Positions 43,192 through 53,299 are shown, counted from the stretch's first letter. The stretch: DNA of 64,000 bases from JAJFFW01 sp038531315 (GCA_038531315.1 JBCBBT010000006.1:1-64000); one strand, 5' to 3'. A program made the numbers and translations. The notes: generated by a model from the letters alone, not told the origin.

Positions 43192-43947
43192 ATGGCACGC
43201 GCACCGCTTCCCAAAGGCGTCTTCAAACTGAGCGCCGCATCCGCTTCGCAGGATTTCTCCGAAGCGACAAAAGCCTTTCCGTTCGGACTTGGCCGGCAGG
43301 GCGTGCATGAGGTGTGTGAGGCGGCCTATGGCGACCGAACAGCCGCGCTCGGGTTTGTCGCCGCCCATCTGCCCGTGCGGGGCGGACCGATTATCGCGAT
43401 CGCTCAGACCAACCCGCTCGCCGATCACGGGCGCTGGTATGAGACGGGGTTGCGCATTTTTACGCGACAATCCCCGCCTTTTCTGCACGTGACAGCGCGG
43501 ACCGCCAAACAGGTTCTCTGGGCGACGGAAGAAGCGCTGAGCTCGGGCGCGCCCGGGCTTGTCATCGCCGAAACCGATACGCCTGATTTTACCGCATCGC
43601 GCCGCCTTGCGCTCGCCGCGGCGAAAACCGGCGTGCCGGCGGCGCTGCTTTTGCCGCACACGACGCAAGGCTCAACAGCCGCAACCGTCAGATGGCGGAT
43701 CAGCACGCAGCGCTCCGCCGCCAATCCCTATGACGCCGGCGCGCCGGGCGCAACGCGCTGGCGGGCCATCGCTGAACGCATCCGCAGCGCGCCGCATCAC
43801 GCCGGCGCAATTTTCGACCTTGAGTTTGACCATGAAACGTTTCGTCTCGATCTGGTTTCCCGACTGGCCCCTGACGCGGCTCAAGCGCGCCCGTCTGGCC
43901 GCTTGCCCGCCGATATCTCTGCCGGAAAAGCCGTTCGTACTGGTTGA
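43192..43947 (+). CDS. imuA: ImuA family SOS mutagenesis protein
   Basis: 251 residues, a RecA/SulA-like fold without obvious ATP-hydrolysis activity. LPKGVFKLSAASASQD at the start, FPFGLGRQGVHEV and GLVIAETDTPDFTASRRLALAAAKTGVPAALLLPH mark the family. ImuA, ImuB and DnaE2 form the inducible translesion synthesis complex of Alphaproteobacteria. The ATG lies two bases after the LexA box without a Shine-Dalgarno sequence, so a leaderless message is likely. Its 3' end overlaps imuB by 116 bases in another frame; the GAIFDLEFDHETF region is conserved in my memory of ImuA ends, so both frames seem real. Confidence 0.93.
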   Translation: MARAPLPKGVFKLSAASASQDFSEATKAFPFGLGRQGVHEVCEAAYGDRTAALGFVAAHLPVRGGPIIAIAQTNPLADHGRWYETGLRIFTRQSPPFLHVTARTAKQVLWATEEALSSGAPGLVIAETDTPDFTASRRLALAAAKTGVPAALLLPHTTQGSTAATVRWRISTQRSAANPYDAGAPGATRWRAIAERIRSAPHHAGAIFDLEFDHETFRLDLVSRLAPDAAQARPSGRLPADISAGKAVRTG

Positions 43948-45541
43948 AACGGGCGCGCACGGGCTATCGGTCGCCGCCGCCAATACGGCCGCCAAAGAAT
44001 GCGGGGTCGCTGTCGGCCTTGGGTTTGCGGACGCCAGAGCCCGCGCGCCTTCCCTGTTATCGGACGAAATTGACCGCCGCGCCGATCGGGCGGCGTTACG
44101 CGCGCTCGCCTTCTGGATGATCCGTGTCGCCCCGATTATTGCCATTGACGGCGATGACGGCATTTATCTTGAGACGACCGGTTGTGAGCGTTATTACGGC
44201 GGTGAAAAGACACTATTGCGTCATATTGAAACTCTTCTGTATCGGAACAAAATTCCCCATACAATGGCGCTTGCCGGCACGCCGGGAGCGGCCCATGCGC
44301 TGGCGCGCCATCACAACAGCGCCGAGACTATTCTTGGCGCCGGAAATGAATGCGAAGGACTTGCCAATCTTCCTTGCCAGGGGCTGAGGCTCAGCGAGGA
44401 AGCGCTGACGCTTCTGCGCCGATTTGGCCTGTCGCGCATCGGCCAGCTATACGATGTCGATCGCAAGGCGCTGGCGCGGCGTTTCCGGTCGGCCAAAGCC
44501 GCGGACGCCGTGTTGATGCGGCTCGATCAGGCGCTGGGCCGCCGCAGCGAGCCGTTAGTTTCTATCCAGCCGGCGCCGGTTTTTTCTGCGCGCTTGCCCT
44601 GCCCCGAGCCCTTGATGACCAGCGAGGGGCTTGGCGCCGGTCTTCAGACCATGGCTGAAGATTTATGCGCGCAACTTGCCCGGCATGCGAAAGGCGCGCA
44701 GGTTTTCACTTTTCATGCGTTCCGCAGCGAAGGCTCCCGGGATGCGATAGAAATGGCGACGGCGCGCCCTTGCGCCGATGCGGATCACCTTTGTTATTTA
44801 TTCCGTGAGCGTATCGACCATATCAACCCCGGCTTTGGTGTCGACCATCTTGTATTGCATGCGTCCCGCGTCGACGTCTTGCAAAACTGCGCTCCGGTTC
44901 TGTCAGGCGCCTTTGGCGGCGGCGAGACCGAAGATCACGAGACAGCTACGCTGGCCGACCGGTTGACATCAAAGCTCGGCCCGCAGAGCGTAGCCGTCTC
45001 GCACTATGCGGCGCGTTACTTGCCGGAAAAAGCCGAACAGCGACGGCCTTTTCATGGCGCGCCCCATGAAGACGCACGTGAAAACACAGGAACCGGACCG
45101 CGTCCGCAAAGGCTGATTGATCCGCCCGAGCCGATCACCGTGCTCGCCGCCGTGCCTGACGGTCCGCCGCGAATATTTCGCTGGCGGCGCGTGCAGCGCC
45201 GCGTCCTTAAAGCCGACGGACCTGAACGCCTCGCGCCGGAATGGTGGCGCCATTCCGCACCGGTCGCCATCGCCTCTCCCAACGACAAGACCGCGCGCAA
45301 ATGGCTGACACCGAAAATGGACCCCCGTGCGGACGCCAGTCAGATCAAAAAAGGTCGTACAGAAATCGAATCCGCCCTTTCAAACGACCTTAGCGCCCCG
45401 ATTGTGAAAAAACCGCGCGCACGCGATTATTATCGCGTTGAAGATCAGCAGGGCCGTCGCTACTGGCTCTATCGTGACGGGCTTTATGACGACAATCGCG
45501 GCGGCGCCCCGCAATGGTTTATTCATGGGCTGTTTGCGTAA
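43832..45541 (+). CDS. imuB: ImuB, Y-family polymerase-like mutasome protein
   Basis: 569 residues. ImuB resembles Y-family polymerases but lacks catalytic acidic residues; it binds the sliding clamp and recruits DnaE2. RFVSIWFPDWPLTRLKRAR at the start, ISLPEKPFVLVETG, LPCQGLRLSEEALTLLRRFGLSRIGQL and the C-terminal RRYWLYRDGLYDDNRGGAPQWFIHGLFA are typical. ATG 43832 gives the standard N-terminus; upstream codons lie inside imuA. The stop codon overlaps the dnaE2 start (TAATG). Confidence 0.94.
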   Translation: MKRFVSIWFPDWPLTRLKRARLAACPPISLPEKPFVLVETGAHGLSVAAANTAAKECGVAVGLGFADARARAPSLLSDEIDRRADRAALRALAFWMIRVAPIIAIDGDDGIYLETTGCERYYGGEKTLLRHIETLLYRNKIPHTMALAGTPGAAHALARHHNSAETILGAGNECEGLANLPCQGLRLSEEALTLLRRFGLSRIGQLYDVDRKALARRFRSAKAADAVLMRLDQALGRRSEPLVSIQPAPVFSARLPCPEPLMTSEGLGAGLQTMAEDLCAQLARHAKGAQVFTFHAFRSEGSRDAIEMATARPCADADHLCYLFRERIDHINPGFGVDHLVLHASRVDVLQNCAPVLSGAFGGGETEDHETATLADRLTSKLGPQSVAVSHYAARYLPEKAEQRRPFHGAPHEDARENTGTGPRPQRLIDPPEPITVLAAVPDGPPRIFRWRRVQRRVLKADGPERLAPEWWRHSAPVAIASPNDKTARKWLTPKMDPRADASQIKKGRTEIESALSNDLSAPIVKKPRARDYYRVEDQQGRRYWLYRDGLYDDNRGGAPQWFIHGLFA

Positions 45542-48500
45542 TGCGGTACGCCGAACTCGCCATCGCCACGAATTTTTCATTTCTTCGCGGCGCCTCGCAT
45601 GCCGAAGAATTGGCGCAAGAGGCGAGCGATCTTGGGCATTACGCCATCGGCGTTGCTGACCGGAACACGCTCGCCGGCGTCGTCAGGGCGCATGTGGCGG
45701 CCAAAGACAGAAACCTCAAATTGCTGGTGGGCACCCGCCTCGCGGCGACAGACGGGCCGGAGCTGATTTGTTATCCACAAAACCGGGCCGCTTACGGACA
45801 GCTTTCAACGCTTTTATCAAAAGGAAAATGCGCAGCGCCGAAGGGTGAGTGTTATTTTACCGTTTCAGACATTCTGGCGCAGGCGCAGGACCAGCTTTTC
45901 ATTCTGATGGTCCCGGACCAGTTTTCAACAAACTTTGAAGAGCAGGCCTCAATGTTGAGCGAAGCGCTCGGCGACAGGCTTTACCTTGGCGCGCGCGCGG
46001 CCTTTCAGGGCCGAAACAAGGAGCGCCTCGCCCGCCTCGCTGCGCTGGGGGGCCGGGTGCGCCTGCCGCTCGTCGCCCACAATGATGTTCTTTACCACAG
46101 CCCCGAACGCAAACCCCTTCAGGACGTCATCAGCTGTATTCGAGAAGGCTGCACAATCAATGAGGCGGGCTTTCTTCTAGAGGCGAACGCCGAGCGTCAC
46201 CTGAAAGCGCCGCAGGAAATCGCCCGGCTCTTTGAGGGCTACGAAGATGCGCTGGAGCGGACGCTTGATATTGCAGACGCCTGTAATTTTTCACTTGACG
46301 AGCTTTCCTATCAGTATCCGGATGAACCGGTCCCGCCCGGCAAAACGCCTATCGCCCATCTGCGCGCTCTGACCGAGAAAGGCGCATCATGGCGCTATCC
46401 CCAAGGCGCCCCCGATGGCGTCAGAGCGGCGCTCGAAAAAGAACTCACCCTGATTGATGATCTGAATTACGCGCCTTACTTTCTCACCGTCCACGACATT
46501 GTCGCCTGGGCCCGCTCGCAGGATATTCTCTGCCAGGGACGCGGATCGGCGGCCAATTCGGCGGTTTGTTATTGCCTGGGGATCACAAGCGTCGACCCGA
46601 GCCAGACAAGTCTTTTGTTCGAGCGCTTTTTATCGCGCGAACGCAAGGAACCGCCGGACATAGATGTCGATTTCGAACATGAACGACGCGAAGAGGTGAT
46701 CCAATATGTATATAGACGATACGGCCGCCATCGCGCGGCGCTGACCGCAACGGTCATTTCCTACAGGCCGCGTTCAGCCGTACGCGAAGTATGCAAGGCG
46801 CTCGGCCTGTCTGAAGATATTTCGACCGCACTGGCGGGCACCGTCTGGGGCAGCTGGGGGTCGGATATCGACGCGGACCAAATTCGCAAAACAGGCCTCG
46901 ATCCGTCAAACCCAATGCTGCGAAGAGCGCTCACGCTTACCCGCCAGCTAATCGGCTTTCCAAGACACCTTTCTCAACATGTCGGCGGCTTTGTCCTGAC
47001 GCAGGGGCCTCTCACCGAAACGGTTCCAATCGGGAACGCTGCGATGGACGATCGCACGTTCATTGAGTGGGACAAGGACGACATTGACGCCCTCGGGATC
47101 ATGAAAGTCGACGTGCTGGCGCTCGGCATGCTGACCTGTATCAGGAAATGTTTTGATCTCTTGCGCCTGCACAAGGGGATCGACCTCACCCTCGCCAGCG
47201 TGCCGGCGGAAGATAAAACAACCTACGACATGCTTTGCGAAGGCGACAGTCTCGGGGTCTTTCAGGTCGAAAGCCGGGCCCAGATGAACATGCTGCCGCG
47301 CCTGCGGCCACGGTGTTTTTACGACCTTGTCATCGAAGTGGCGATTGTCCGCCCCGGCCCCATACAGGGCGACATGGTCCATCCTTATCTGCGCCGGCGC
47401 AAAGGCCTTGAACATGTCGCCTATCCAAGCCCCTCGCCAGCCCATGGCGACGCCGATGAACTTGAACGCATCCTGAAACGCACGCTCGGCGTGCCGTTGT
47501 TTCAGGAACAGGCGATGCAGATTTCAATCGACGCTGCGAAATTTACGCCAGAAGAGGCCAACGGCCTGCGCCGCGCTATGGCGACGTTTCGAAAAGTCGG
47601 GACGATCCAGAACTATGAAGAGCTGATGGTCGAGCGCATGGTTGCGCGCGGTTATGAACGGCAATTTGCGCAACGCTGCTTCGATCAGGTCAAAGGTTTC
47701 GGAGAATACGGGTTTCCGGAAAGCCATGCGGCGAGTTTTGCGCTGCTTGTCTATGTGTCGAGCTGGCTGAAATGCCATCACCCTGAGATTTTCTGTGCGG
47801 CGCTGTTGAACAGCCAGCCAATGGGATTTTATGCGCCGGCCCAGATCGTCAGCGACGCCAGAGCGCATGGCGTCACAGTGCGCGCGCCCGACGTCAACCT
47901 CTCGGACTGGGATAATATTCTGGAGCCGGATGAACAGGACAACTTCGCGGTTCGTCTCGGATTTCGCCAGATCGACGGCGTTGGCGAAGACGATATGAAT
48001 AAGCTGATGGCCGCGCGCCGTGGGGGATATGACGCATTCAGCGATATCCGCCGGCGCACAGGCCTTGGACGCAAAACACTTGAACATCTGGCGGCGGCGG
48101 ACGCCTTCGGCTCTCTGGGTCTTGATCGTCGGGCGGCGCTATGGGCGGTGCGCGGCGAAGCGAGCACGCCGGCCCTGCCGTTGTTCGCGGCAAACGATAC
48201 GCCTGACGAGGGCGGCGATGCGGCGGTCGCGTTACCGCAAATGCCTTTGTCGGAACATGTCATTCAGGACTACCAGACGACCCGTCTCTCGCTCAAAGCG
48301 CATCCCATCGGGTTTTTGCGACGACACTATGAACGCATGCGAATTATAACGACCCGCGAGGCCTGCGCAAAACAGAACGGCGCCCGCCTAATGACGGCGG
48401 GCATCGTCCTGATCCGACAACGGCCGGGCTCGGCCAAAGGCGTTTTCTTCGTCACAATCGAAGACGAGACGGGGATCGCTAATCTTGTCATCTGGCCCAA

Positions 48501-48888
48501 AGTCGGCGCCGTTTACCGGCCAATCCTGATGGGCGCGCGCATTTTGTTGGTGAAAGGGCGCGTTCAACACGCTGATAACGTCACACATATTGTCGCCGAC
48601 CAGTTGATTGACCGCACGGACGATCTTCATCTTTTGTCAGAGGATGCGCAACGCGAAGCGCTCGACGGTGTTCTTGCGCGCGCCGACCATGGCCGTGCGC
48701 CGCTGCCAAGCTCAAAAGAGATTCTTGAAAAACGTTTACGCAAATTGCGCCGCGACGATCCGCTCTTACAGGTTTTGTCGCGCGCCGATGAAGTGCGCCG
48801 CCCAATCCCTGAAGGTCGCCGCGGTCAGGGTTTCAGAACCCATCCGCGCAATGTCAGGATCATTCCGAAAAGCCGTGATTTTCATTGA
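45541..48888 (+). CDS. dnaE2: error-prone DNA polymerase III alpha subunit DnaE2
   Basis: 1115 residues, normal for DnaE2. It synthesises DNA across lesions when the ImuA/ImuB partners are induced. Signatures are YAELAIATNFSFLRGASHAEEL (PHP domain start), the polymerase aspartates in PPDIDVDFEHERREEVIQYVYRRYG, RGSAANSAVCYCLGIT, ESHAASFALLVYVSSWLKCHHPEIF, and an OB-fold near the end. It ends 21 bases from the convergent guaA. Confidence 0.97.
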   Translation: MRYAELAIATNFSFLRGASHAEELAQEASDLGHYAIGVADRNTLAGVVRAHVAAKDRNLKLLVGTRLAATDGPELICYPQNRAAYGQLSTLLSKGKCAAPKGECYFTVSDILAQAQDQLFILMVPDQFSTNFEEQASMLSEALGDRLYLGARAAFQGRNKERLARLAALGGRVRLPLVAHNDVLYHSPERKPLQDVISCIREGCTINEAGFLLEANAERHLKAPQEIARLFEGYEDALERTLDIADACNFSLDELSYQYPDEPVPPGKTPIAHLRALTEKGASWRYPQGAPDGVRAALEKELTLIDDLNYAPYFLTVHDIVAWARSQDILCQGRGSAANSAVCYCLGITSVDPSQTSLLFERFLSRERKEPPDIDVDFEHERREEVIQYVYRRYGRHRAALTATVISYRPRSAVREVCKALGLSEDISTALAGTVWGSWGSDIDADQIRKTGLDPSNPMLRRALTLTRQLIGFPRHLSQHVGGFVLTQGPLTETVPIGNAAMDDRTFIEWDKDDIDALGIMKVDVLALGMLTCIRKCFDLLRLHKGIDLTLASVPAEDKTTYDMLCEGDSLGVFQVESRAQMNMLPRLRPRCFYDLVIEVAIVRPGPIQGDMVHPYLRRRKGLEHVAYPSPSPAHGDADELERILKRTLGVPLFQEQAMQISIDAAKFTPEEANGLRRAMATFRKVGTIQNYEELMVERMVARGYERQFAQRCFDQVKGFGEYGFPESHAASFALLVYVSSWLKCHHPEIFCAALLNSQPMGFYAPAQIVSDARAHGVTVRAPDVNLSDWDNILEPDEQDNFAVRLGFRQIDGVGEDDMNKLMAARRGGYDAFSDIRRRTGLGRKTLEHLAAADAFGSLGLDRRAALWAVRGEASTPALPLFAANDTPDEGGDAAVALPQMPLSEHVIQDYQTTRLSLKAHPIGFLRRHYERMRIITTREACAKQNGARLMTAGIVLIRQRPGSAKGVFFVTIEDETGIANLVIWPKVGAVYRPILMGARILLVKGRVQHADNVTHIVADQLIDRTDDLHLLSEDAQREALDGVLARADHGRAPLPSSKEILEKRLRKLRRDDPLLQVLSRADEVRRPIPEGRRGQGFRTHPRNVRIIPKSRDFH

Positions 48889-48909
48889 TCGGCGCTTTTC
48901 AGCCTCGCG

Positions 48910-50499
48910 CTATTCCCACTCTATGGTGCCGGGCGGTTTTGATGTCACATCATAAACGACCCGGTTGACGCCGCGCACTTCGTTGATAATCCGCGTTGCA
49001 CAGCGACCCAGAAAATCATGCGGGAACGGATAATAGTCAGCGGTCATCCCGTCTGTCGACGTCACCGCCCGAAGCGCCAAAACGTGATCATAGGTTCGCT
49101 CATCGCCCATGACGCCGACGGTGCGTACCGGCAAAAGAACGGCAAAAGCCTGCCAGATCGCATCATAGAGCCCGGCCTTCCTGATCTCATCGAGATAAAT
49201 CGCGTCCGCCTTGCGCAGGATGTCCGCCTTCTCCTTGGAGACCGCGCCTGGAATACGGATCGCAAGCCCCGGCCCCGGAAACGGGTGACGCGCAACAAAA
49301 TGATCCGGCAGGCCAAGCTCCCGGCCGAGCGCACGCACTTCGTCCTTGAAGAGCTCACGCAACGGCTCAACCAGCTTGAGGTTCATCCGCTCCGGCAAGC
49401 CGCCGACATTGTGATGGGATTTGATCGTCACCGACGGACCGCCGTCGAAAGAAACGCTCTCGATCACATCGGGATACAGCGTACCCTGCGCCAAAAAGGC
49501 GGCGTTTTCGATCTTGGCGGCCTCTTTTTCAAAGACGTCGATAAAAGTCGCGCCAATGATCTTGCGCTTTTTTTCGGGGTCGTCGACGCCGGCCAGTTTG
49601 CCGAGAAAAAGGTCTTCGGCTTCAACATGTATGAGCGGGATGTTGTAGGCGTCTTTGAACAGACGGACGACCTCTTCGCCCTCGCCGACGCCGTCGCGAT
49701 TAGCGCGCATTAGTCCGGTGTCGACGAAGACACAGGTCAGTTGCTCGCCAATCGCTTCGTGAATCAATACGGCGGCCACGGACGAATCAACCCCGCCCGA
49801 GAGCCCGCAAATCACCTGCGCATCGCCAACCTGATCGCGGATCGCCGCGATAGCTTCCTCGCGAAACGCCGCCATGGTCCAGTCACCCGAGAGCCCGGCA
49901 ATATTCTTGACGAAATTCGATAAAAGACGAGCCCCGTCCGGCGTATGCACGACTTCCGGATGAAACTGAACCGCATAAAGCTGCCGCGAGACGTCGGCGA
50001 TCGCCGCGAAGGGCGCGCCTTCTGACCTGGCGACGACCTCAAAGCCATCCGGTATGGCGTTGACGCGGTCGCCATGGCTCATCCAGACTTGATGGTTCTC
50101 ACCGGCGCGCCATACGCCGTCGAATAACGGATTATCCTTAACAACTTCAACTACAGCGCGGCCGAACTCTCTGTGGTCGGAGCGTTCAACAGCGCCGCCC
50201 AGTTGTGCGCACATGGTCTGCTCGCCATAGCAGATGCCGAGCACCGGAACGCCCGCTTCAAAGATCGCCTGATCAGCGCGCGGGCTGGTCTCAGTTTTGA
50301 CGCTTGCGGGGCCGCCTGAAAGGATAACCGCCTTGGGCGAAAACCGCTGGAAAAAAACGGCGTCAACGCGGTTGAAGGGATGAATTTCGCAATAAACCCC
50401 AACCTCGCGCAGACGCCGCGCAATCAGCTGCGTCACCTGGCTTCCGAAGTCGACAATCAGGACGCGGTCGTGGGCGTCCGCCTTTGATGTATTGGCCAT
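48910..50499 (-). CDS. guaA: GMP synthase (glutamine-hydrolysing)
   Basis: 529 residues. GuaA amidates XMP to GMP. The N-terminal class I amidotransferase domain has nucleophile Cys90 in GICYGEQ; the ATP pyrophosphatase domain shows GLSGGVDSSVAA; the C-terminal dimerisation domain ends VYDVTSKPPGTIEWE, the standard end. ATG 50499 is chosen over the adjoining GTG; AAAGG is upstream. It pairs with guaB three genes away in the same direction, giving both steps from IMP to GMP in one region. Confidence 0.97.
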   Translation of the reverse strand: MANTSKADAHDRVLIVDFGSQVTQLIARRLREVGVYCEIHPFNRVDAVFFQRFSPKAVILSGGPASVKTETSPRADQAIFEAGVPVLGICYGEQTMCAQLGGAVERSDHREFGRAVVEVVKDNPLFDGVWRAGENHQVWMSHGDRVNAIPDGFEVVARSEGAPFAAIADVSRQLYAVQFHPEVVHTPDGARLLSNFVKNIAGLSGDWTMAAFREEAIAAIRDQVGDAQVICGLSGGVDSSVAAVLIHEAIGEQLTCVFVDTGLMRANRDGVGEGEEVVRLFKDAYNIPLIHVEAEDLFLGKLAGVDDPEKKRKIIGATFIDVFEKEAAKIENAAFLAQGTLYPDVIESVSFDGGPSVTIKSHHNVGGLPERMNLKLVEPLRELFKDEVRALGRELGLPDHFVARHPFPGPGLAIRIPGAVSKEKADILRKADAIYLDEIRKAGLYDAIWQAFAVLLPVRTVGVMGDERTYDHVLALRAVTSTDGMTADYYPFPHDFLGRCATRIINEVRGVNRVVYDVTSKPPGTIEWE

Positions 50500-50545
50500 C
50501 ACGAGCCTTTAGCGCGCTCCGCACGCGGCGTCGATACGCAAAATC

Positions 50546-50571
50546 GGCCTCCGCCAGTATCGGCGGAGGCC
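50546..50571 (-). terminator. perfect ten-base-pair hairpin after the secreted-protein gene
   Basis: GGCCTCCGCC and GGCGGAGGCC pair perfectly around a six-base loop. On the minus strand it is followed by GATTTTGC, a short T run, so it may terminate the gene ending at 50596 and insulate guaA. The T tract is weak; it could also act at the RNA level before guaA. Confidence 0.5.
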
Positions 50572-50595
50572 GGGCGCAACAAGGCGCGTTATAGG

Positions 50596-51651
50596 CTATT
50601 TCGGTGTCTGAAAGTGTTCAGGACCAATAGAGATATCCTGCGCAAAGAAACGAAAACTCTCATCGGCCGGGTTTTCCAGATCGTATTCGAAACGGGCGAG
50701 CCCCGGCGTTTGCTCCTGAGCGCCCGGCGCACGCACGAAAAATGACTTCGTCTCGGCTTTGCCGCGCGATGATTTGAACCCGAAGACGTGGGACTGCGGC
50801 TTCGAACGCCCGCCGCCTTCAACAACCATCCGGACAGGCCGGTCAATGTCGGTCAGCGGCGTAAAGCGCCAGATTTCCTCGTAGAATTTGCCCGCCGTCA
50901 GTGGAAACGGGGTGATCCGTTCAATGAAAAAGTCAGGGTGCAGGGCCCCGCAACGGGTTTCACGGCCGCCCGGATCCTGAAAACAGCGGCAGGCGCCGGA
51001 ATAAGGATCGGCTGGAACATTGCCAAAGCCCGGGACAAAACATCCGCCGGCGCCGGCAACCCCGCCGGTTGTTTCGACAAAGGTCTGAAACGCCAAATCG
51101 CCCGGTTCACCCGTCAAAATTCCATTGAGATCGGTACGCTGCCAGCCGGCGAATTCGGGCCCGGATTCAAACCACCCATCGCCATCGGCGTAATGGTCGC
51201 CCGCTGGCGGGCGCAACACAGCGCACTCGCCGGTTTCATTTCTCAAAACCAGCGCAAGCGCATCGCCCGCCGACACATCGATTGGGTTATCGAGCGCGAC
51301 TTCGACAAAGGCCGCCGGCGTCACCGGAAAATCGCTGGCCGGCTTTATCGTGCGTTCGAGCACAGCGCCGCCCGGCTCATCGCCTGAAAGGCGGGTGATC
51401 TCGACAATCAGATTTCCGCTTCTGCAGCCAAGCGGCAGGCCAATCGCCGCGAGCGGTCCGTCGATCCCGACCTTGAAGGTCTGTGCGATTTTTTGTTGCG
51501 CGCTCCCGCCGATGGCAAAATTTTGACCGCCCGTGTCGAGCCGGGATTGCTCCTGATCGACGCTCAACGCCGCGGCCGCTGGACCCGCGCCGATCGCCGC
51601 AAGACAGGTCAGACCGATAAACGCAACTTTCTTTTTTCGATGTTGAAACAC
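50596..51651 (-). CDS. secreted protein with jelly-roll-like region, function unknown
   Basis: 351 residues. The GTG at 51651, with GGGAG six bases upstream, starts a classical signal peptide (FQHRKKKVAFIGLTCLAAIGAGPAAAA). Segments such as QKIAQTFKVGIDGPLAAIGLPLGCRSGNLIVEI are like carbohydrate-binding jelly-roll domains, and a Cys-rich stretch (ACRCFQDPGGRETRCGALHPDFF) follows. I do not recognise the family. The long upstream frame overlaps the methyltransferase gene's end and is rejected. It stands between guaA and the RsmB-type gene. Confidence 0.72.
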   Translation of the reverse strand: MFQHRKKKVAFIGLTCLAAIGAGPAAAALSVDQEQSRLDTGGQNFAIGGSAQQKIAQTFKVGIDGPLAAIGLPLGCRSGNLIVEITRLSGDEPGGAVLERTIKPASDFPVTPAAFVEVALDNPIDVSAGDALALVLRNETGECAVLRPPAGDHYADGDGWFESGPEFAGWQRTDLNGILTGEPGDLAFQTFVETTGGVAGAGGCFVPGFGNVPADPYSGACRCFQDPGGRETRCGALHPDFFIERITPFPLTAGKFYEEIWRFTPLTDIDRPVRMVVEGGGRSKPQSHVFGFKSSRGKAETKSFFVRAPGAQEQTPGLARFEYDLENPADESFRFFAQDISIGPEHFQTPK

Positions 51652-51856
51652 AATACTCTCCCAATTTGTTCCCAGCCTCGACACTGGAATTGGGAGGCCT
51701 GCCGCGCGGGCGCTGTGATCAACCGCACACAAATGGGACTGAGAAAAAGCATTGCGGCGCGCGGGCTGCGAATGCGGGGCCGCGCGGAGTTCATGCGGGA
51801 CCCATATTGCGCTCCTGCACGCTTGTTCACCTCTGGCGACGCCCCATACAGCTGGT

Positions 51857-53173
51857 CTAGGCAGGCGGCGATTTTCTGAATGAAGCGATGAAAAACCCAT
51901 CGGTTCCAAGGCGCGACGGCGTCAAGCGCAGCGCACCCGCCGGCGTTCGGCACTTTCTTAATTGGTCCGCGCCATCATTGGTGAGGCGCCCAGGCGCCAG
52001 TACGGCGTCGATTGTCTCTTCAGCACAAAAATCATTAATGTTCGCCAGAAACTGATCGAGCCGGTCTTCATTCTCCTCCATCAGAAACGAACACGTCACA
52101 TAAATGAGCCGCCCGCCCGGCTTCACATAGCGCGCGCCTTCGCGAAGAACCGCATCTTGCTCTTCCGTGCGCCGCGCAAGCTGCGTTTGCCTCAGCCGCC
52201 ATTTTGTATCCGGATGGCGCCGCCAAGTGCCCGCGCCAGAGCAAGGCGCGTCCAGAAAGACGACATCCATCTTGCCTTCAAGGTCTTCAAGCCCCTCCTC
52301 ACCCGCGGGCGAGCGCACCTGGAGATTTTTGACGCCGCCGCGTTTGGCGCGCGCATAAAGCGGTTTTAGCCGGCGCGCATCGATGTCATAGGCGTAAAGC
52401 TGTCCGGTGTTTTCCATGAGCGCGGCAAGCGCCAGCGTTTTGCCGCCGCCGCCCGCACAGTAATCGAGAACCTGCGCGCCTTTGACGGCGCCGGCCGCCA
52501 AAGCGGCGATCTGACTGCCGAGATCCTGAACCTCAACCCAACCCTTGTTGAAGGCTGGAATCACCGTCACCGCCGGCGCCTTTTCGCTGGGGTCCGGCGC
52601 GGCAATACGCGCCGCCGTCGACAGCAAGGGCGATTGATGGGCCTTCACCGTTTTGAGGGCCTGGAGGGATTTTTCCGGTTGCGCTTTTAAGGTGTTGAGA
52701 CGCAAATCAATGTCGGCGCGCACCGAAAATGCGTTCATTTCCGCGGCGCTACCGTCGCCAAAAACTCTTTTTACGGACGGTCCGAGCCATTCGGGGAAAT
52801 CATCAACATCACTGGTGATCGACACCCCTGACAACGCTTGCCTTTCGCTCGCAGTCAGGGCGCCGGGGCCGTGCGGTTCTTCACAGGAGGCATCGCTCAG
52901 ATCTGCGATTTCCATGCGCCAGATAAAACGCGCCGCCGCGAGCGTGAGCGCACGCGCCGCGCCGGCTTGGGCGGCGCCGTCCATTGTCGCCAGAAGAGAG
53001 TTCCGCCGACGCAAGGCATCGAGGCAGAGACCAGAAATCCAAGCCCTGTCCTTTGCGCCCGCATAACGATTGCTCCGCGACCAATCGGCGATCGCAGTTT
53101 TCAACGGCACGCGGCGTTTTTCAAAATCGTCCAAGATCTCGATCGCGGCGCCCAAACGCCCGGACAGTCTCAT
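51857..53173 (-). CDS. RsmB/NOP family RNA cytosine-C5 methyltransferase
   Basis: 438 residues. The C-terminal half has the SAM-dependent fold with VLDYCAGGGGKTLALAALM, FLDAPCSGAGTWRRHPDTKWR and the catalytic-type Cys in VTCSFLMEENE. The N-terminal 150 residues are helical and resemble the NusB-like/RNA-binding part of RsmB. It methylates a cytosine of rRNA or tRNA; the exact target is unclear as several paralogues exist. The ATG at 53173 starts MRLSGRLGAAIEIL. It is probably in the cytoplasm. Confidence 0.9.
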   Translation of the reverse strand: MRLSGRLGAAIEILDDFEKRRVPLKTAIADWSRSNRYAGAKDRAWISGLCLDALRRRNSLLATMDGAAQAGAARALTLAAARFIWRMEIADLSDASCEEPHGPGALTASERQALSGVSITSDVDDFPEWLGPSVKRVFGDGSAAEMNAFSVRADIDLRLNTLKAQPEKSLQALKTVKAHQSPLLSTAARIAAPDPSEKAPAVTVIPAFNKGWVEVQDLGSQIAALAAGAVKGAQVLDYCAGGGGKTLALAALMENTGQLYAYDIDARRLKPLYARAKRGGVKNLQVRSPAGEEGLEDLEGKMDVVFLDAPCSGAGTWRRHPDTKWRLRQTQLARRTEEQDAVLREGARYVKPGGRLIYVTCSFLMEENEDRLDQFLANINDFCAEETIDAVLAPGRLTNDGADQLRKCRTPAGALRLTPSRLGTDGFFIASFRKSPPA

Positions 53174-53299
53174 AATGGAACCACTTTTCCGCGCACCCTC
53201 TCCGCTGGCACAGGCATTGCTAGAGTTCCCTTACGATCAAGAGATCGTTTTGATGACGGGACAGCGCGAAGCGCTGGCGAATTGACAAAAGAGGCGCCC

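Noticed and set aside
48608..48955. Plus-strand frame ending SRYSHSMVPGGFDVTS
   Set aside because: It is the antisense of the conserved end of guaA and the out-of-frame end of dnaE2, a common annotation artefact.
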